40,980 nt of DNA from JAKQIM01 sp964633225 (GCA_964633225.1 CAZWFQ010000031.1:1-40980), one strand, 5' to 3'. Positions 31,383-40,917 are shown, counted from the first letter of the stretch. Translations and numbers: made by a program. Notes: generated by a model not told the origin, from the letters alone.

Positions 31383-32444
31383 ATGACCTCTTTCAAATCG
31401 ACACCGCTCATCACCTGGGACTGCGGCACCGCCTACGACCTGTTTGCCAGCCTGCACGTCCTCCACCATCCCGATCGTTTTGGCCTGCGCCGTGCCTGGG
31501 CTGCGGGTGTGCGCTCGCGCATCCCGGCTGCCCACCGCAGCTTGCTGGAAGAAGCACAAGAGCTGTTTGGCACCCCCCTGGCCTGGGTCTACCGCCTGCC
31601 GGCCCCCAAAGATGCCGCCACGGCCTTATGGGCCCTGGAGCAGTTGGCAGAGGCCGAGCGCTTACCTGCCCTGGCGCTGACTGCCGACATGCAAGTTGAT
31701 ACGACAGAGCGCCTTAAGCGCGTGGCCCAACAGCGTTCTTGGGAGGATGCCGATCTCGAAGCCCTGCGCGCCCTCTTCCAGCAGCGCGGGCGGGCCGTTA
31801 AACCCAAGACATTATCCAATATCCTCAATTGGTGGGCCAGGTCAGATGAATTTGGGGCGCGCTACCTGGCTGCCCTGCAGGCTTACCAGGCTGCCTTCTT
31901 CGCTGAAGAAGAGCGCCGCATCCTGCCGGTGCTCGAGGCCGCCCGCCAGCAAGCCCAAGAGCTTGCCAGCCAGGTGCCTTTCCCCGATCTGGTGGACGCC
32001 CTTTCTCAGGGCGTTCAGATTGCCGCCCTGCATGAATCTGCCCAGGTGGTGTTGGCCCCCTCCTACTGGAGCACGCCCCTGGTGATTTATGGGCGCTTAG
32101 ACGCCGCCAACATGTTGATGCTCTTCGGCGGGCGCCCGGCTGAAAGGGGGCTGGTGCCCGGAGAAGTGGTCCCCGATGCCATGCTGAGGGCCCTCAAGGC
32201 CCTGGCCGACCCCACCCGCTTGAAGATGCTGCGCTACCTGGCCGAAGAGCCCCTCACCCCGGCCCAGCTTGCCCGCCGCCTGCGCCTGCGCGCCCCCACC
32301 ATGATCCATCACCTGAACGCCCTGCGCCTGGCGGGCCTGGTGCACGTCAAGCTGGATGCTGAGGGAGAGAAGCGCTATACCATCCGGGCAGAGGTGTCTA
32401 AAGATACCTTCGAAGCCCTGCAAGCGTTTTTGGAGCCCAAATAA
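31383..32444 (+). CDS. ArsR-family regulator with long N-terminal domain
   Basis: 353 aa from ATG 31383 (GGTGA upstream); a longer start inside the operator palindrome region is unlikely. The C-terminal 90 residues form an ArsR winged helix: LKALADPTRLKMLRYLAEEPLTPAQLARRL, then MIHHLNALRLAGLV and a wing. The N-terminal 250 residues resemble the DUF5937-type extension of some ArsR regulators and may sense a ligand. There are no metal-binding Cys pairs typical of ArsR/SmtB. It precedes an MFS transporter, its likely target. Confidence 0.87.
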   Translation: MTSFKSTPLITWDCGTAYDLFASLHVLHHPDRFGLRRAWAAGVRSRIPAAHRSLLEEAQELFGTPLAWVYRLPAPKDAATALWALEQLAEAERLPALALTADMQVDTTERLKRVAQQRSWEDADLEALRALFQQRGRAVKPKTLSNILNWWARSDEFGARYLAALQAYQAAFFAEEERRILPVLEAARQQAQELASQVPFPDLVDALSQGVQIAALHESAQVVLAPSYWSTPLVIYGRLDAANMLMLFGGRPAERGLVPGEVVPDAMLRALKALADPTRLKMLRYLAEEPLTPAQLARRLRLRAPTMIHHLNALRLAGLVHVKLDAEGEKRYTIRAEVSKDTFEALQAFLEPK

Positions 32445-32528
32445 CGCTTGGGTTATTTTTACGCCAAAGGCCCCATCTTGTTGTGCGGGTCCAGGATGTC
32501 AGCTTTGCTTGTATCGAGGATTTAGGGA

Positions 32529-33821
32529 ATGCTGGGTGTGCTCTGGAAAGTGATCAAGGCAGTTAAGAACGGCCTGGTGGACTACGTCCGCCACCTGTTG
32601 GAATTCCGCCCCAATGCCCGCCTGTATCTGCTGAATGTCATCATCGTCGGCGCTTCGATGGGCGTCTACCGCCTGTTATTCAACTTCTTCGTCCTCAGCC
32701 TGGGCTACGACGAGGCCTTGCTGGGCAACCTGGTGACCACCAGCAGCATGACCGCCCTTGTTGCCGCCCTGCCCATGGGCTACCTGGCCGACCGCCTGGG
32801 CCGCAAGGCCTCTCTCGTCATCTCCAGTGCCTTCACCGCCGGCACCATTGCCGTGATGGTGCTGTGGCCGCAGCGTGAGGTGCTGATTGCCATGAACATG
32901 GTCTCGGGCATCGCCCAAAGCCTGGCGGGCGTTACCATGAGCCCCTTCTTGATGGAAAACAGCGGCGAGAGAGAGCGCACCTACCTGTTCAGCTTTGGCT
33001 CGGGCCTGCAGATGGTGGCGGCCTCGGTCGGCAACTGGCTGGGCGGCTACCTGCCCACCTGGGTGGCGCAGCGCCAGGCGGTTGGCCAGATGAGCAGCCA
33101 GGCCTATGGCGGCTCGCTGCTCATCATTTCTGTCATCGCCTCCTTTGGCCTGCTGCCCCTCCTGCTCATGCGCATGCCCCGCCTCGAAACCACCCAGCGC
33201 ACGGTCTTCAACCCCTTTGGCTACGCTGCCCGCCACCCCAAGACCCTCACCATGCTCATCCTGCCCATGCTGGTCACCTCCATCGGCGCCGGGTTGATCA
33301 TGCCCTTCATGAACGTCTTTTTCCGCAACGTGCACCAGCAGTCAGACCAGGTCATTGGCTCCCTCTTTGCCTGGGGCTCCTTGGCCATGGGCCTGGGCCT
33401 CTTGGCGGCCCCGCCCCTGGCAGACCGCATGGGCAAGATCCAGGTGGTGGTCATCACCCAGGCCCTCTCCATCCCCTTCTTGATTCTGCTGGGTTTTGCC
33501 CCCTGGTTCTGGATGGCCACCGCCGCCTATTACATGCGCGTGGCCTTGATGAACATGAGCGGCCCCATCTACCAGACCTTTGTGATGGAGCACGTCGACT
33601 CTTCGGCGCGCGCCACCGTGGCCAGCCTGGTGAGCATGTCGTGGAACTTCGGCTGGGCCTTCAGCCCGGCCATCAGCGGCTGGCTGCAGGTGCGCTACGG
33701 CTTCGGCCCGCCTTTCATCGGCACCATCCTCTTGTACCTCGTTTCAGTGATCTTGTATTGGGCCTTTTTCTGGCGGCGCAGCCAGGCAGTGGAGCCGCTG
33801 CCTGCCCCAGCCAGAAATTGA
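32529..33821 (+). CDS. MFS transporter
   Basis: 430 aa with about 12 hydrophobic segments. The loop 2-3 motif GYLADRLGRKASLV is the MFS signature, and a second-half equivalent is PLADRMGKIQVVV. The N-terminal 35 residues are cytosolic and basic. GAGG precedes ATG. The substrate is unknown; pairing with an ArsR regulator suggests an efflux role. No terminator lies between the two genes, so they may form one transcript. Confidence 0.92.
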   Translation: MLGVLWKVIKAVKNGLVDYVRHLLEFRPNARLYLLNVIIVGASMGVYRLLFNFFVLSLGYDEALLGNLVTTSSMTALVAALPMGYLADRLGRKASLVISSAFTAGTIAVMVLWPQREVLIAMNMVSGIAQSLAGVTMSPFLMENSGERERTYLFSFGSGLQMVAASVGNWLGGYLPTWVAQRQAVGQMSSQAYGGSLLIISVIASFGLLPLLLMRMPRLETTQRTVFNPFGYAARHPKTLTMLILPMLVTSIGAGLIMPFMNVFFRNVHQQSDQVIGSLFAWGSLAMGLGLLAAPPLADRMGKIQVVVITQALSIPFLILLGFAPWFWMATAAYYMRVALMNMSGPIYQTFVMEHVDSSARATVASLVSMSWNFGWAFSPAISGWLQVRYGFGPPFIGTILLYLVSVILYWAFFWRRSQAVEPLPAPARN

Positions 33822-33851
33822 GCTTGCGCATGCAGGGGTTTCCTCCAAAAA

Positions 33852-33884
33852 GGGCTGTCCTAAGAATGTCTTTTAGGGCAGCCC
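33852..33884 (+). terminator. Hairpin after the MFS gene
   Basis: GGGCTGTCCTAA (33852-33863) pairs with TTAGGGCAGCCC (33873-33884) with one G-U. It lacks a T-run, so it is a weak or factor-aided terminator. Confidence 0.5.
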
Positions 33885-33956
33885 AACCCTATCCAGGGGC
33901 TTGTAACCTTTCGCCCTATCCTGCATCTAAAGCACTATTGGAGGAGTAATCACATT

Positions 33957-34358
33957 ATGGAAATGATCATCGACTTCCCCGGTGGGGCGCGCGTAGACGC
34001 CCACTATGGCCCCTATACCATCCAGACCGACCAGCCCCCCCAGGGCGGCGGCGAAGGCTCGGCCCCCACGCCGTTTGCCGTCTTCCTGGCCTCGCTCGGC
34101 ACCTGCGCCGGCATCTACGTCTTGGGCTTCTGCCAGCAGCGCGGCCTGTCCACCGAGGGCATCCGCATCGTCCAGCGCATGCATGCCAACCCCCTCAGCG
34201 GCATGATCGAACAGATCGACCTCGAGATCCAGACCCCGCCCGCCTTCCCCGAGAAGTACCGCGCCTCGCTGGTGCGCTCCGCCGAGCTGTGCGCCGTCAA
34301 GAAACACCTCGAATCCCCGCCCCAGTTCAACGTCTACACCCAGGCGGTAGAGAGCTAA
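33957..34358 (+). CDS. OsmC-family protein
   Basis: 133 aa. Members reduce organic peroxides through paired cysteines; some have other thiol roles. The N-terminal beta region leads to the helix ASLGTCAGIYVLGFCQQRG with Cys50 and a second Cys near 59, and the terminal AELCAVKKHLESPP. GGAGGAG precedes ATG. In classical OsmC/Ohr the two active cysteines are farther apart, so the redox pair is uncertain here. It has its own terminator. Confidence 0.9.
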   Translation: MEMIIDFPGGARVDAHYGPYTIQTDQPPQGGGEGSAPTPFAVFLASLGTCAGIYVLGFCQQRGLSTEGIRIVQRMHANPLSGMIEQIDLEIQTPPAFPEKYRASLVRSAELCAVKKHLESPPQFNVYTQAVES

Positions 34359-34363
34359 CGATC

Positions 34364-34404
34364 AGAAACCATCAGCCCCGCAATAAGCGGGGCCGATGGT
34401 TTCT
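34364..34404 (+). terminator. Terminator after the OsmC gene
   Basis: A long stem (AGAAACCATC-A-GCCCCGC with GCGGGGC-C-GATGGTTTCT), one internal mismatch, has a 5-base loop. It starts 6 bases after the stop. Confidence 0.8.
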
Positions 34405-34911
34405 TGGGAGGGGGAGATAGAATCGCCGCTTTACGATGGCCTCAAAGACGCCCAGAACAGCCAGGGCGAGTTCATCGACCGCCAGTTGATCCTGGATATC
34501 GCCCAGGTTTGACGATATCGCGCTGGTGATCTTGGGCAGATTGTCAGCTAGATCCACCTGGTAGATATTTATTATCGCTCCAGGAAACGTTTCCGCGAAA
34601 TATTCAGTCTCAAAAATAAAAAACTATGGGTATGTATTCTTTGAGTTTGATATCTTCCACTGCGGTATGAACTGGTAAACCATCGCTGGGTCAAGATACC
34701 ACAGTATAAAGGCCTGTTATGGGATGGCTATTGGAAGGATCAGACTCGCTACTTGAGCGAATTAACATGGCGTCGCCAAAACGCCTTCAAAAGTGATTTC
34801 CAAATTTGATAAGAATAACGTCGTTAAATGTTTGCCCCATACAACAATATCGGGTATAGTTTGGATATTAATCTTGAGGGTGAATTTCAACAATGACTCT
34901 CGGATGGGAAA
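34405..34911. pseudogene. Gene-poor stretch with decayed coding fragments upstream of the R-M locus
   Basis: No complete gene is convincing. A plus-strand frame near 34408-34510 reads IESPLYDGLKDAQNSQG..., with GC-rich third positions and no start. The opposite strand has a 61-codon ORF (34372-34557) that runs into the OsmC terminator. A second plus-strand fragment at 34651-34809 reads ELVNHRWVKIPQYKGLLWDG... and is open for 52 codons without a start. From about 34560 the sequence turns AT-rich. I read this as remnants of disrupted genes at the edge of an acquired segment; I recognise no family. Confidence 0.4.
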
Positions 34912-37443
34912 ATGGGCATGGCGCCAAAGGAAGCAAAAGCACGTATCAAAATCAATAAACTCCTGGAAGAGGCTGGTTGGCGGTTCTTTGATGATGAAAA
35001 AGGCAAGGCCAATATCATTTTAGAAAACAATGCCAAGATCACAAAGCATCAAGTCGATAAATGGGGTGAAGATTTTGAGACGGTTCACAATGGCTTTTTA
35101 GATTTTCTCCTGCTGGATCAAAAAGGTTTCCCCTTTATTGTGCTGGAAGCAAAATCTGAGGGCAAGCATCCGCTTTCAGCTAAAGAGCAAGCGCGCACCT
35201 ATGCGCTCTCGCAAAACTGCCGCTTTGTGATTCTCTCGAATGGAAACAGCCATTATTTTTGGGATGTGCAACGCGGTAATCCGCAGGTGATTGGCCGATT
35301 CCCAACGCCGGAATCCGTTGAAGGATATGCCGCTTTCAAGCCCAACCCCGAAGGCTTGATCAAGGAAACAATTGAACACGATTACGTAGCCATTACTCAA
35401 AAACCCGGTTATCTGCATGATCCGGCTTACCTGGACGAGAACTTGCGCGGGCAATTTATCGAGACAAACAAACTGCGCTTTCTACGCCCGTACCAGGTAA
35501 AAGCAGTTCGGGCAGTGCAAAAAGCAGTCAGCGAGGGCAAAGATCGTTTCCTGTTTGAGATGGCCACCGGTACCGGTAAGACACTTGTTTCAGCGGCGAT
35601 CATCAAGCTCTTTTTACGGACCGGCAACGCCCGGCGCGTGCTGTTCCTGGTTGATCGTCTGGAACTGGAGAACCAGGCTGAAAAAGCCTTTAAAACCTAC
35701 CTGAGGAACGATTACAAATGCGTCATCTATAAAGAGAATCGCGATGACTGGCGCAAGGCTGAGATCGTTGTCTCAACCGTGCAAACCTTCCTCGCCAAGA
35801 ATCGTTATAAGCGCCTGTTTGCGCCAGATGATTTTGACCTGGTGATCGCAGATGAAGCCCACCGCAGCATTGGTGGTAATGCGCGGGCAGTGTTTGAGTA
35901 TTTCATCGGCTACAAGCTAGGATTAACGGCTACCCCAAAAGATTATCTCAAAAACCTGGACCTGGAGAAGGTTAATCAGAATGATCCGCGCGAGCTAGAG
36001 CGCCGCATGCTCCTGGACACCTATAAAACCTTTGGGTGTGAAAACGGAATACCAACATATCGCTATTCACTATTGGATGGGGTTACGGAAAAGTACCTGA
36101 TCAACCCGGTGGTGGTAGATGCACGCACAGACATCACCACGCAGCTATTATCGGAGAAGGGTTATTCTGTGGTGGTAATGAATGATGAGGGGGATGAAGC
36201 TGAAAACGAGTTTATTCGGAAAGATTTTGAGAAGAGATTTTTCTCTGAGAACACCAACCGGGTATTCTGCGAAACCTTCCTGGAGAACGCTTTACGCGAT
36301 CCCATCAGCGGGGAAATTGGCAAATCGATCATCTTCTGCGTCAGCCAGAACCACGCCGCCAAAATCACTCAAATCCTCAATGAACTGGCGCACGCGATGT
36401 TTCCGGGCAAATATCAATCGGATTTTGCCTTGCAGGTGACTTCTTGGGTAACAGATGCCCAGCAATTTTCCATCAATTTTGCTTACAACAAACTATCTGG
36501 CTCGGCTAATTTTGACTCGCGCTACAAAACCAGCAAAACACGTGTCTGTGTCACGGTTGGCATGATGACGACCGGCTACGATTGCGAGGATATTCTCAAC
36601 ATTGCTCTGATGCGCCCCATATTCTCTCCCACAGACTTTATCCAGATCAAGGGACGCGGCACGCGAACGTATAACTTCAGCAAAGATATAATCGACCCGG
36701 CGCTGAAACAGGAAGTTGGGGACAGAAAGAAAGAGAAATTCAAGTTATTCGATTTCTTCGCCAACTGCGCTTACTTCGAGGAAGAATTTAATTACGATGA
36801 AATCCTGACCCTGCCGCGCACGAGCAGCAGCGCCAAAGGCGCCGCAGTAGAAATACCCTCGCCCAGGTTGGAAGGCTACGAAAGCACGCGCAAAGATTTC
36901 CTTGCGATCAAGGAAGAGTACGCCATTGGCGCTCAGGGGATGAAAATCGATCGGATGTACTTCGAGAAGTTTGGAGAACGCGTCAAAAACGATGCGCAGG
37001 TGGTAGAGAAGATCCAGGCAGGCGAATGGGAAGCAGCCGCTCACTATATTGAGGAACAGCACTTTGACAAGCCGGAGGAATTCTACAACCTGGAGAAACT
37101 GCGCAAAGCGGCGCAAACTGACCGGCGGGTTTCACTGCGCGAGTTGCTTGAGTTCATCTTTGGGCTGGCCCCGTATATCAAAACCAAAAACGAACTATTG
37201 GATGAGGAGTTCGATAAATTCGACTCGCGTTACGTGCCCAGCGAGACGGTGTTCGCCCATGCCCGCAACGTCTTCAAGGCCTACATCACCGACCCGGAAT
37301 TTCGTCAGATTGTCGATTCGGGCAATTTTGCCATGCTAAATGTGAACCCGAATGGTGAGGATTTCAAGAAAATTCCGGCCAAACTACGCAAGTTGATCCC
37401 GGAATATATCAAAGGGTGCGTACCGCTCAACCAGTTCGCATAA
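34912..37443 (+). CDS. hsdR: Type I restriction enzyme R subunit
   Basis: 843 aa. HsdR translocates DNA and cuts unmethylated invading DNA in complex with M and S. The nuclease domain has the PD-(D/E)xK core: Asp64, then Glu79-x-Lys81, with Gln93-x3-Tyr97 after it. The SF2 motor has Walker A ATGTGKT (218-224), DEAH (314-317) and motif VI QIKGRGTR. The C-terminal EcoEI-R-like helical domain follows. Length fits the EcoEI-like group. ATG 34912 or the in-frame ATG 34918 may be the start; no strong Shine-Dalgarno separates them. It is the first gene of the locus. Confidence 0.94.
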   Translation: MGMAPKEAKARIKINKLLEEAGWRFFDDEKGKANIILENNAKITKHQVDKWGEDFETVHNGFLDFLLLDQKGFPFIVLEAKSEGKHPLSAKEQARTYALSQNCRFVILSNGNSHYFWDVQRGNPQVIGRFPTPESVEGYAAFKPNPEGLIKETIEHDYVAITQKPGYLHDPAYLDENLRGQFIETNKLRFLRPYQVKAVRAVQKAVSEGKDRFLFEMATGTGKTLVSAAIIKLFLRTGNARRVLFLVDRLELENQAEKAFKTYLRNDYKCVIYKENRDDWRKAEIVVSTVQTFLAKNRYKRLFAPDDFDLVIADEAHRSIGGNARAVFEYFIGYKLGLTATPKDYLKNLDLEKVNQNDPRELERRMLLDTYKTFGCENGIPTYRYSLLDGVTEKYLINPVVVDARTDITTQLLSEKGYSVVVMNDEGDEAENEFIRKDFEKRFFSENTNRVFCETFLENALRDPISGEIGKSIIFCVSQNHAAKITQILNELAHAMFPGKYQSDFALQVTSWVTDAQQFSINFAYNKLSGSANFDSRYKTSKTRVCVTVGMMTTGYDCEDILNIALMRPIFSPTDFIQIKGRGTRTYNFSKDIIDPALKQEVGDRKKEKFKLFDFFANCAYFEEEFNYDEILTLPRTSSSAKGAAVEIPSPRLEGYESTRKDFLAIKEEYAIGAQGMKIDRMYFEKFGERVKNDAQVVEKIQAGEWEAAAHYIEEQHFDKPEEFYNLEKLRKAAQTDRRVSLRELLEFIFGLAPYIKTKNELLDEEFDKFDSRYVPSETVFAHARNVFKAYITDPEFRQIVDSGNFAMLNVNPNGEDFKKIPAKLRKLIPEYIKGCVPLNQFA

Positions 37444-37461
37444 CACCATGGAGGAGAAGCC

Positions 37462-40026
37462 ATGCTCGACATCGAAACCAAACGCCGCATCGATACCGCC
37501 CGCGACATCCTGGTGGGTAAAGTGCCCGACCCTAAAAGCCAGGTGGAGCAGATCACGATTGCCTTGGTTTATAAGTTCATGGACGACATGGACAAGGAAT
37601 CGCTGGAGATGGGCGGTAAGGCAGCCTTTTTTAGCGGCGAGTTTGAGAAATACGGTTGGAGCAAAATCTTTGATCCACACATGGGCGGCTTTGAAATGCT
37701 GGCGCTGTACGCCGATGCAATCACACGCATGAGCCAGAACCCCAACCTGCCGCAGTTGTTCCGTGATATTTTCAAGAACGCCTATCTGCCCTACCGCGAC
37801 CCCGAAACGCTCAAGCTGTTCCTGAAGACAATCAACGATTTCTCTTACGATCAAAGCGAGCGGTTGGGAGATGCTTTTGAGTACCTGCTCTCTGTGATGA
37901 GCAGCCAGGGGGACGCCGGGCAGTTCCGTACCCCACGCCACATCATTGACTTCATGGTGCAGGTGGTCAAACCGCAGAAGAACGAAACCATCCTGGATCC
38001 TGCTTGTGGTACAGCGGGCTTCCTGATCTCAGCCTACAAATATATTCTCAATGACCCGGCGAACAAAAAGAACTACCCTGGCGACCTGCTTTCCCCCGAA
38101 GACAAGAAGAAGTTGCTGACCAACTTCAAGGGTTATGATATCTCACCCGACATGGTACGGCTTTCGTTGGTGAATATGTACCTGCATGGGTTCGTTCAGC
38201 CGCAGATCTATGAATATGATACGCTCACCAGCGAAGAACGCTGGAACGATTATGCCGATGTGATCCTGGCCAACCCACCGTTCATGTCGCCCAAGGGCGG
38301 CATCAAACCCCATAAACGCTTTACCGTGCAATCCAATCGTTCGGAAGTGCTGTTTGTAGATTACATGGCTGAACACCTGACACCGGCTGGGCGGGCGGCG
38401 ATCATTGTGCCGGAGGGCATCATCTTTCAATCCGCCGGGGCATACAAACAACTGCGCAAGTATCTGGTCGAGCAGAATTACTTGTGGGCGGTAGCCTCGC
38501 TGCCAGCAGGCGTGTTCAACCCCTATTCGGGCGTAAAAACATCCATTTTATTCCTGGACCGCACCCTGGCAAAAAAATCTGAGCAGGTGTTGTTCGTCAA
38601 AATCGAGGCAGATGGTTACGACCTGGGAGCGCAGCGCCGCCCGGTGGACAGGAATGATATCCCCGATGCCTTGAATGTGCTAGCCGACTGGCAGAACGCC
38701 GTGCGTAACACTAAAGCAGTCGATTTTAGCGCGCAGGACAGGCCATATAGTGCACTCTTGGTAGCCAAGGCTCGCCTGGCCGAAAACGACGAGTATAACC
38801 TGATCGGCGATCGCTACCGCGAAAACACTCGCTCTAAACAGCAAAAATGGCCGCTGGTTGTATTAGGAGATGTTTGCGAAGAAATCAAATCGGGTTTTGC
38901 GTATGGCCATTCAGTTAGGGATGATACTGGTGTTCCCCATCTGCGTCCAATGAATATTACAATAGCGGGAAATTTGTCACTTGATGACATTAAGTATATC
39001 CCTGCTGATGAAAAAGAACAATTCGCTGGATTTTTACTAAATAAAGGTGATGTTCTATTTAACAATACGAACAGTAAAGAATTAGTTGGAAAAACGTGTT
39101 TAATCGATAAAGATTTGGATTGTTTCTTTTCCAATCACATGACACGCATTAGAACAAAGGCTTCTTTAAAGCCAGCTTATTTGGCTCATGTGCTGCATAG
39201 CTTATGGCGAGAAGGTCATTTCTTAAATTTATGCAACAAATGGGTTGGACAAGCAGCTGTCAATGGGAAAACACTTTCAACTGTTCAAATCCCCCTGCCC
39301 CCGCTTGAAATCCAGCGCCAGCTTGTGGAGGAGATCGATTCCTGCCAGCGTATCATTACTGGCGCTCGGCAGGTGGTGGAGGCGTGGAAGCCTAATCTGG
39401 AACTGGAGCTAGAGGATGAGCGCAAGTCCGCCGGGGTTGATGCCTGGGATGTGGTCGAGTTGGGGGATGTATGCAGTTTTGTGCGTGGTCCGTTTGGCGG
39501 AAGTTTGAAGAAGGAGATTTTTGTTAAAGAAGGCTATTTGGTTTATGAACAATACCATGCTATCAATAATGATTTCGAGTTTGGCCGATATTTTATTGAC
39601 GAAAACAAATTTCAGGAAATGAAAAGGTTTGAAGTTTATTCAGGCGACATTCTGATCAGTTGTTCAGGCACAATGGGTAAAGTCACCATCGTTCCTACCA
39701 GTTTCAAGAAAGGTATCATCAACCAGGCATTATTGAAGCTAACTCCGTTAGTTGAAAGAATTGATGTTGTATTCCTCAAATATGCACTTGAGTCGCAAGC
39801 CATTCAAGAAAAGCATTTTTCGAATCAACCGGGGGTAGCTATTCAAAATGTAGCTTCTGTTGGTGCGCTAAAGCAAATAGAACTTTCCCTTCCCCCTCTC
39901 GAAATCCAGCGTGTCATCGTTGAGCGGATTGAGTCCGAACGGCGAGCGGTGGATGGCAATCGGGCGCTGATTGCAGCCTACGAAGCAAAAATCCAAAAAA
40001 TCATCGCTCAAGTGTGGGAGGGGTAG
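37462..40026 (+). CDS. Type I R-M methyltransferase-specificity fusion (HsdM-HsdS)
   Basis: 854 aa from ATG 37462, with GGAGGAG upstream. Residues 1-440 are HsdM: a helical N-terminus, SAM motif I DPACGTAGF (179-187), GYDIS (224-228) and catalytic NPPF (271-274) for N6-adenine methylation. Residues about 455-854 are a complete HsdS with two target-recognition domains (about 463-610 and 665-810), each followed by a PLPPLEIQR-type conserved helix. There is no stop or frameshift between the halves. The TRDs are AT-richer than the rest, a usual sign of exchange. It pairs with hsdR 18 bases upstream. Confidence 0.93.
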   Translation: MLDIETKRRIDTARDILVGKVPDPKSQVEQITIALVYKFMDDMDKESLEMGGKAAFFSGEFEKYGWSKIFDPHMGGFEMLALYADAITRMSQNPNLPQLFRDIFKNAYLPYRDPETLKLFLKTINDFSYDQSERLGDAFEYLLSVMSSQGDAGQFRTPRHIIDFMVQVVKPQKNETILDPACGTAGFLISAYKYILNDPANKKNYPGDLLSPEDKKKLLTNFKGYDISPDMVRLSLVNMYLHGFVQPQIYEYDTLTSEERWNDYADVILANPPFMSPKGGIKPHKRFTVQSNRSEVLFVDYMAEHLTPAGRAAIIVPEGIIFQSAGAYKQLRKYLVEQNYLWAVASLPAGVFNPYSGVKTSILFLDRTLAKKSEQVLFVKIEADGYDLGAQRRPVDRNDIPDALNVLADWQNAVRNTKAVDFSAQDRPYSALLVAKARLAENDEYNLIGDRYRENTRSKQQKWPLVVLGDVCEEIKSGFAYGHSVRDDTGVPHLRPMNITIAGNLSLDDIKYIPADEKEQFAGFLLNKGDVLFNNTNSKELVGKTCLIDKDLDCFFSNHMTRIRTKASLKPAYLAHVLHSLWREGHFLNLCNKWVGQAAVNGKTLSTVQIPLPPLEIQRQLVEEIDSCQRIITGARQVVEAWKPNLELELEDERKSAGVDAWDVVELGDVCSFVRGPFGGSLKKEIFVKEGYLVYEQYHAINNDFEFGRYFIDENKFQEMKRFEVYSGDILISCSGTMGKVTIVPTSFKKGIINQALLKLTPLVERIDVVFLKYALESQAIQEKHFSNQPGVAIQNVASVGALKQIELSLPPLEIQRVIVERIESERRAVDGNRALIAAYEAKIQKIIAQVWEG

Positions 40027-40029
40027 CGC

Positions 40030-40761
40030 ATGGATGACGCTCGGCTGGTATTTGAGTATTTGCCGGTTTCCTTCCGCAACCCCACCGAACAGGAGTATGT
40101 CAATTTTCTGTGGGATGCGTTTGAAACCAACTACCAGGCCGGAAAATATCCTTTTGCCTTCCTGGCGTACCATATGCTGTTCATGTGCTTTGTATATTTT
40201 GAAATCTGGCAGGTGAAAGCCAACCTTCCGGACGATTTCTCAAAAGCCATGGTGGGTTTCAACAAGGACACTGAAAAAGGGTTATTGGAGGCGTCAACGC
40301 CTTTTTCATTGTGGCAGGTTAATGAAAGCAGCGTCTTCCGCTTTCTCAAGCTGATCGGCATGAACAATGAGGATGTCGGTCAATGTACAAGAATTGTCAA
40401 AGACCGCAATGATGCGGTGCATTCCAACGGCAATATCTTTTTTCGCAACCGATCCGATATCGACCGGAAGATCGATGACATTTTGCATTCCGTCGAGAAG
40501 ATCCAATCACACTCGCCCAAAGTCATTCTGTCCTGCTATGAGAAATTCCTGCTCGAAAGTGCGGATGTAGAAACCAGAGAATATTCTGATGACGGCGACC
40601 AGGTTCGCGAAGTATTGGTGCACCGGAATTATCTTTCGCCAAATGATATATCCGTTGCCAAAGGGTATGATCTCAACCACTTGGCAGGGCACGAGAACTT
40701 TGCCAGCATGCAGAGCCTGGCAGGCGCTTTGCGCGAGCTGTATCCGGATGAAGAAATGTAA
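40030..40761 (+). CDS. R-M-associated protein with HEPN-like R-x4-H motif
   Basis: 243 aa, starting 3 bases after the hsdMS stop, so co-translated. I recognise no named family. It is mostly helical. Arg126-Asn-x3-His131 (DRNDAVHSNG) matches the R-N-x3-H active site of HEPN RNases. This motif lies after a helix (SVFRFLKLIG) and before another (DIDRKIDDILHSVEKIQ), as in HEPN folds. HEPN nucleases occur with type I R-M elsewhere (PrrC, RloC anticodon nucleases), but this protein lacks their ATPase domain. RNase or effector activity is inference; a structural accessory role is possible. Confidence 0.6.
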   Translation: MDDARLVFEYLPVSFRNPTEQEYVNFLWDAFETNYQAGKYPFAFLAYHMLFMCFVYFEIWQVKANLPDDFSKAMVGFNKDTEKGLLEASTPFSLWQVNESSVFRFLKLIGMNNEDVGQCTRIVKDRNDAVHSNGNIFFRNRSDIDRKIDDILHSVEKIQSHSPKVILSCYEKFLLESADVETREYSDDGDQVREVLVHRNYLSPNDISVAKGYDLNHLAGHENFASMQSLAGALRELYPDEEM

Positions 40762-40876
40762 GCTTATCAAACTCGCCCGATACTATATGTCCAACAGGTT
40801 TAGCACAGGTTTTCAGCAATGGAGAATTACAAACGAGTCTGACAGTCGAGTTAAATATACCGTAAACTAAATTTCC

Positions 40877-40906
40877 TTGAACTTTTCGTTGTCTGGGAGA
40901 TATTAT
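40877..40906 (+). promoter_or_regulatory. Possible promoter at the right edge
   Basis: TTGAAC (40877-40882) and TATTAT (40901-40906) are 18 bases apart. It would serve a gene starting near 40918. The preceding stretch 40762-40876 shows no gene. Confidence 0.4.
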
Positions 40907-40917
40907 GATAGGAGAAA

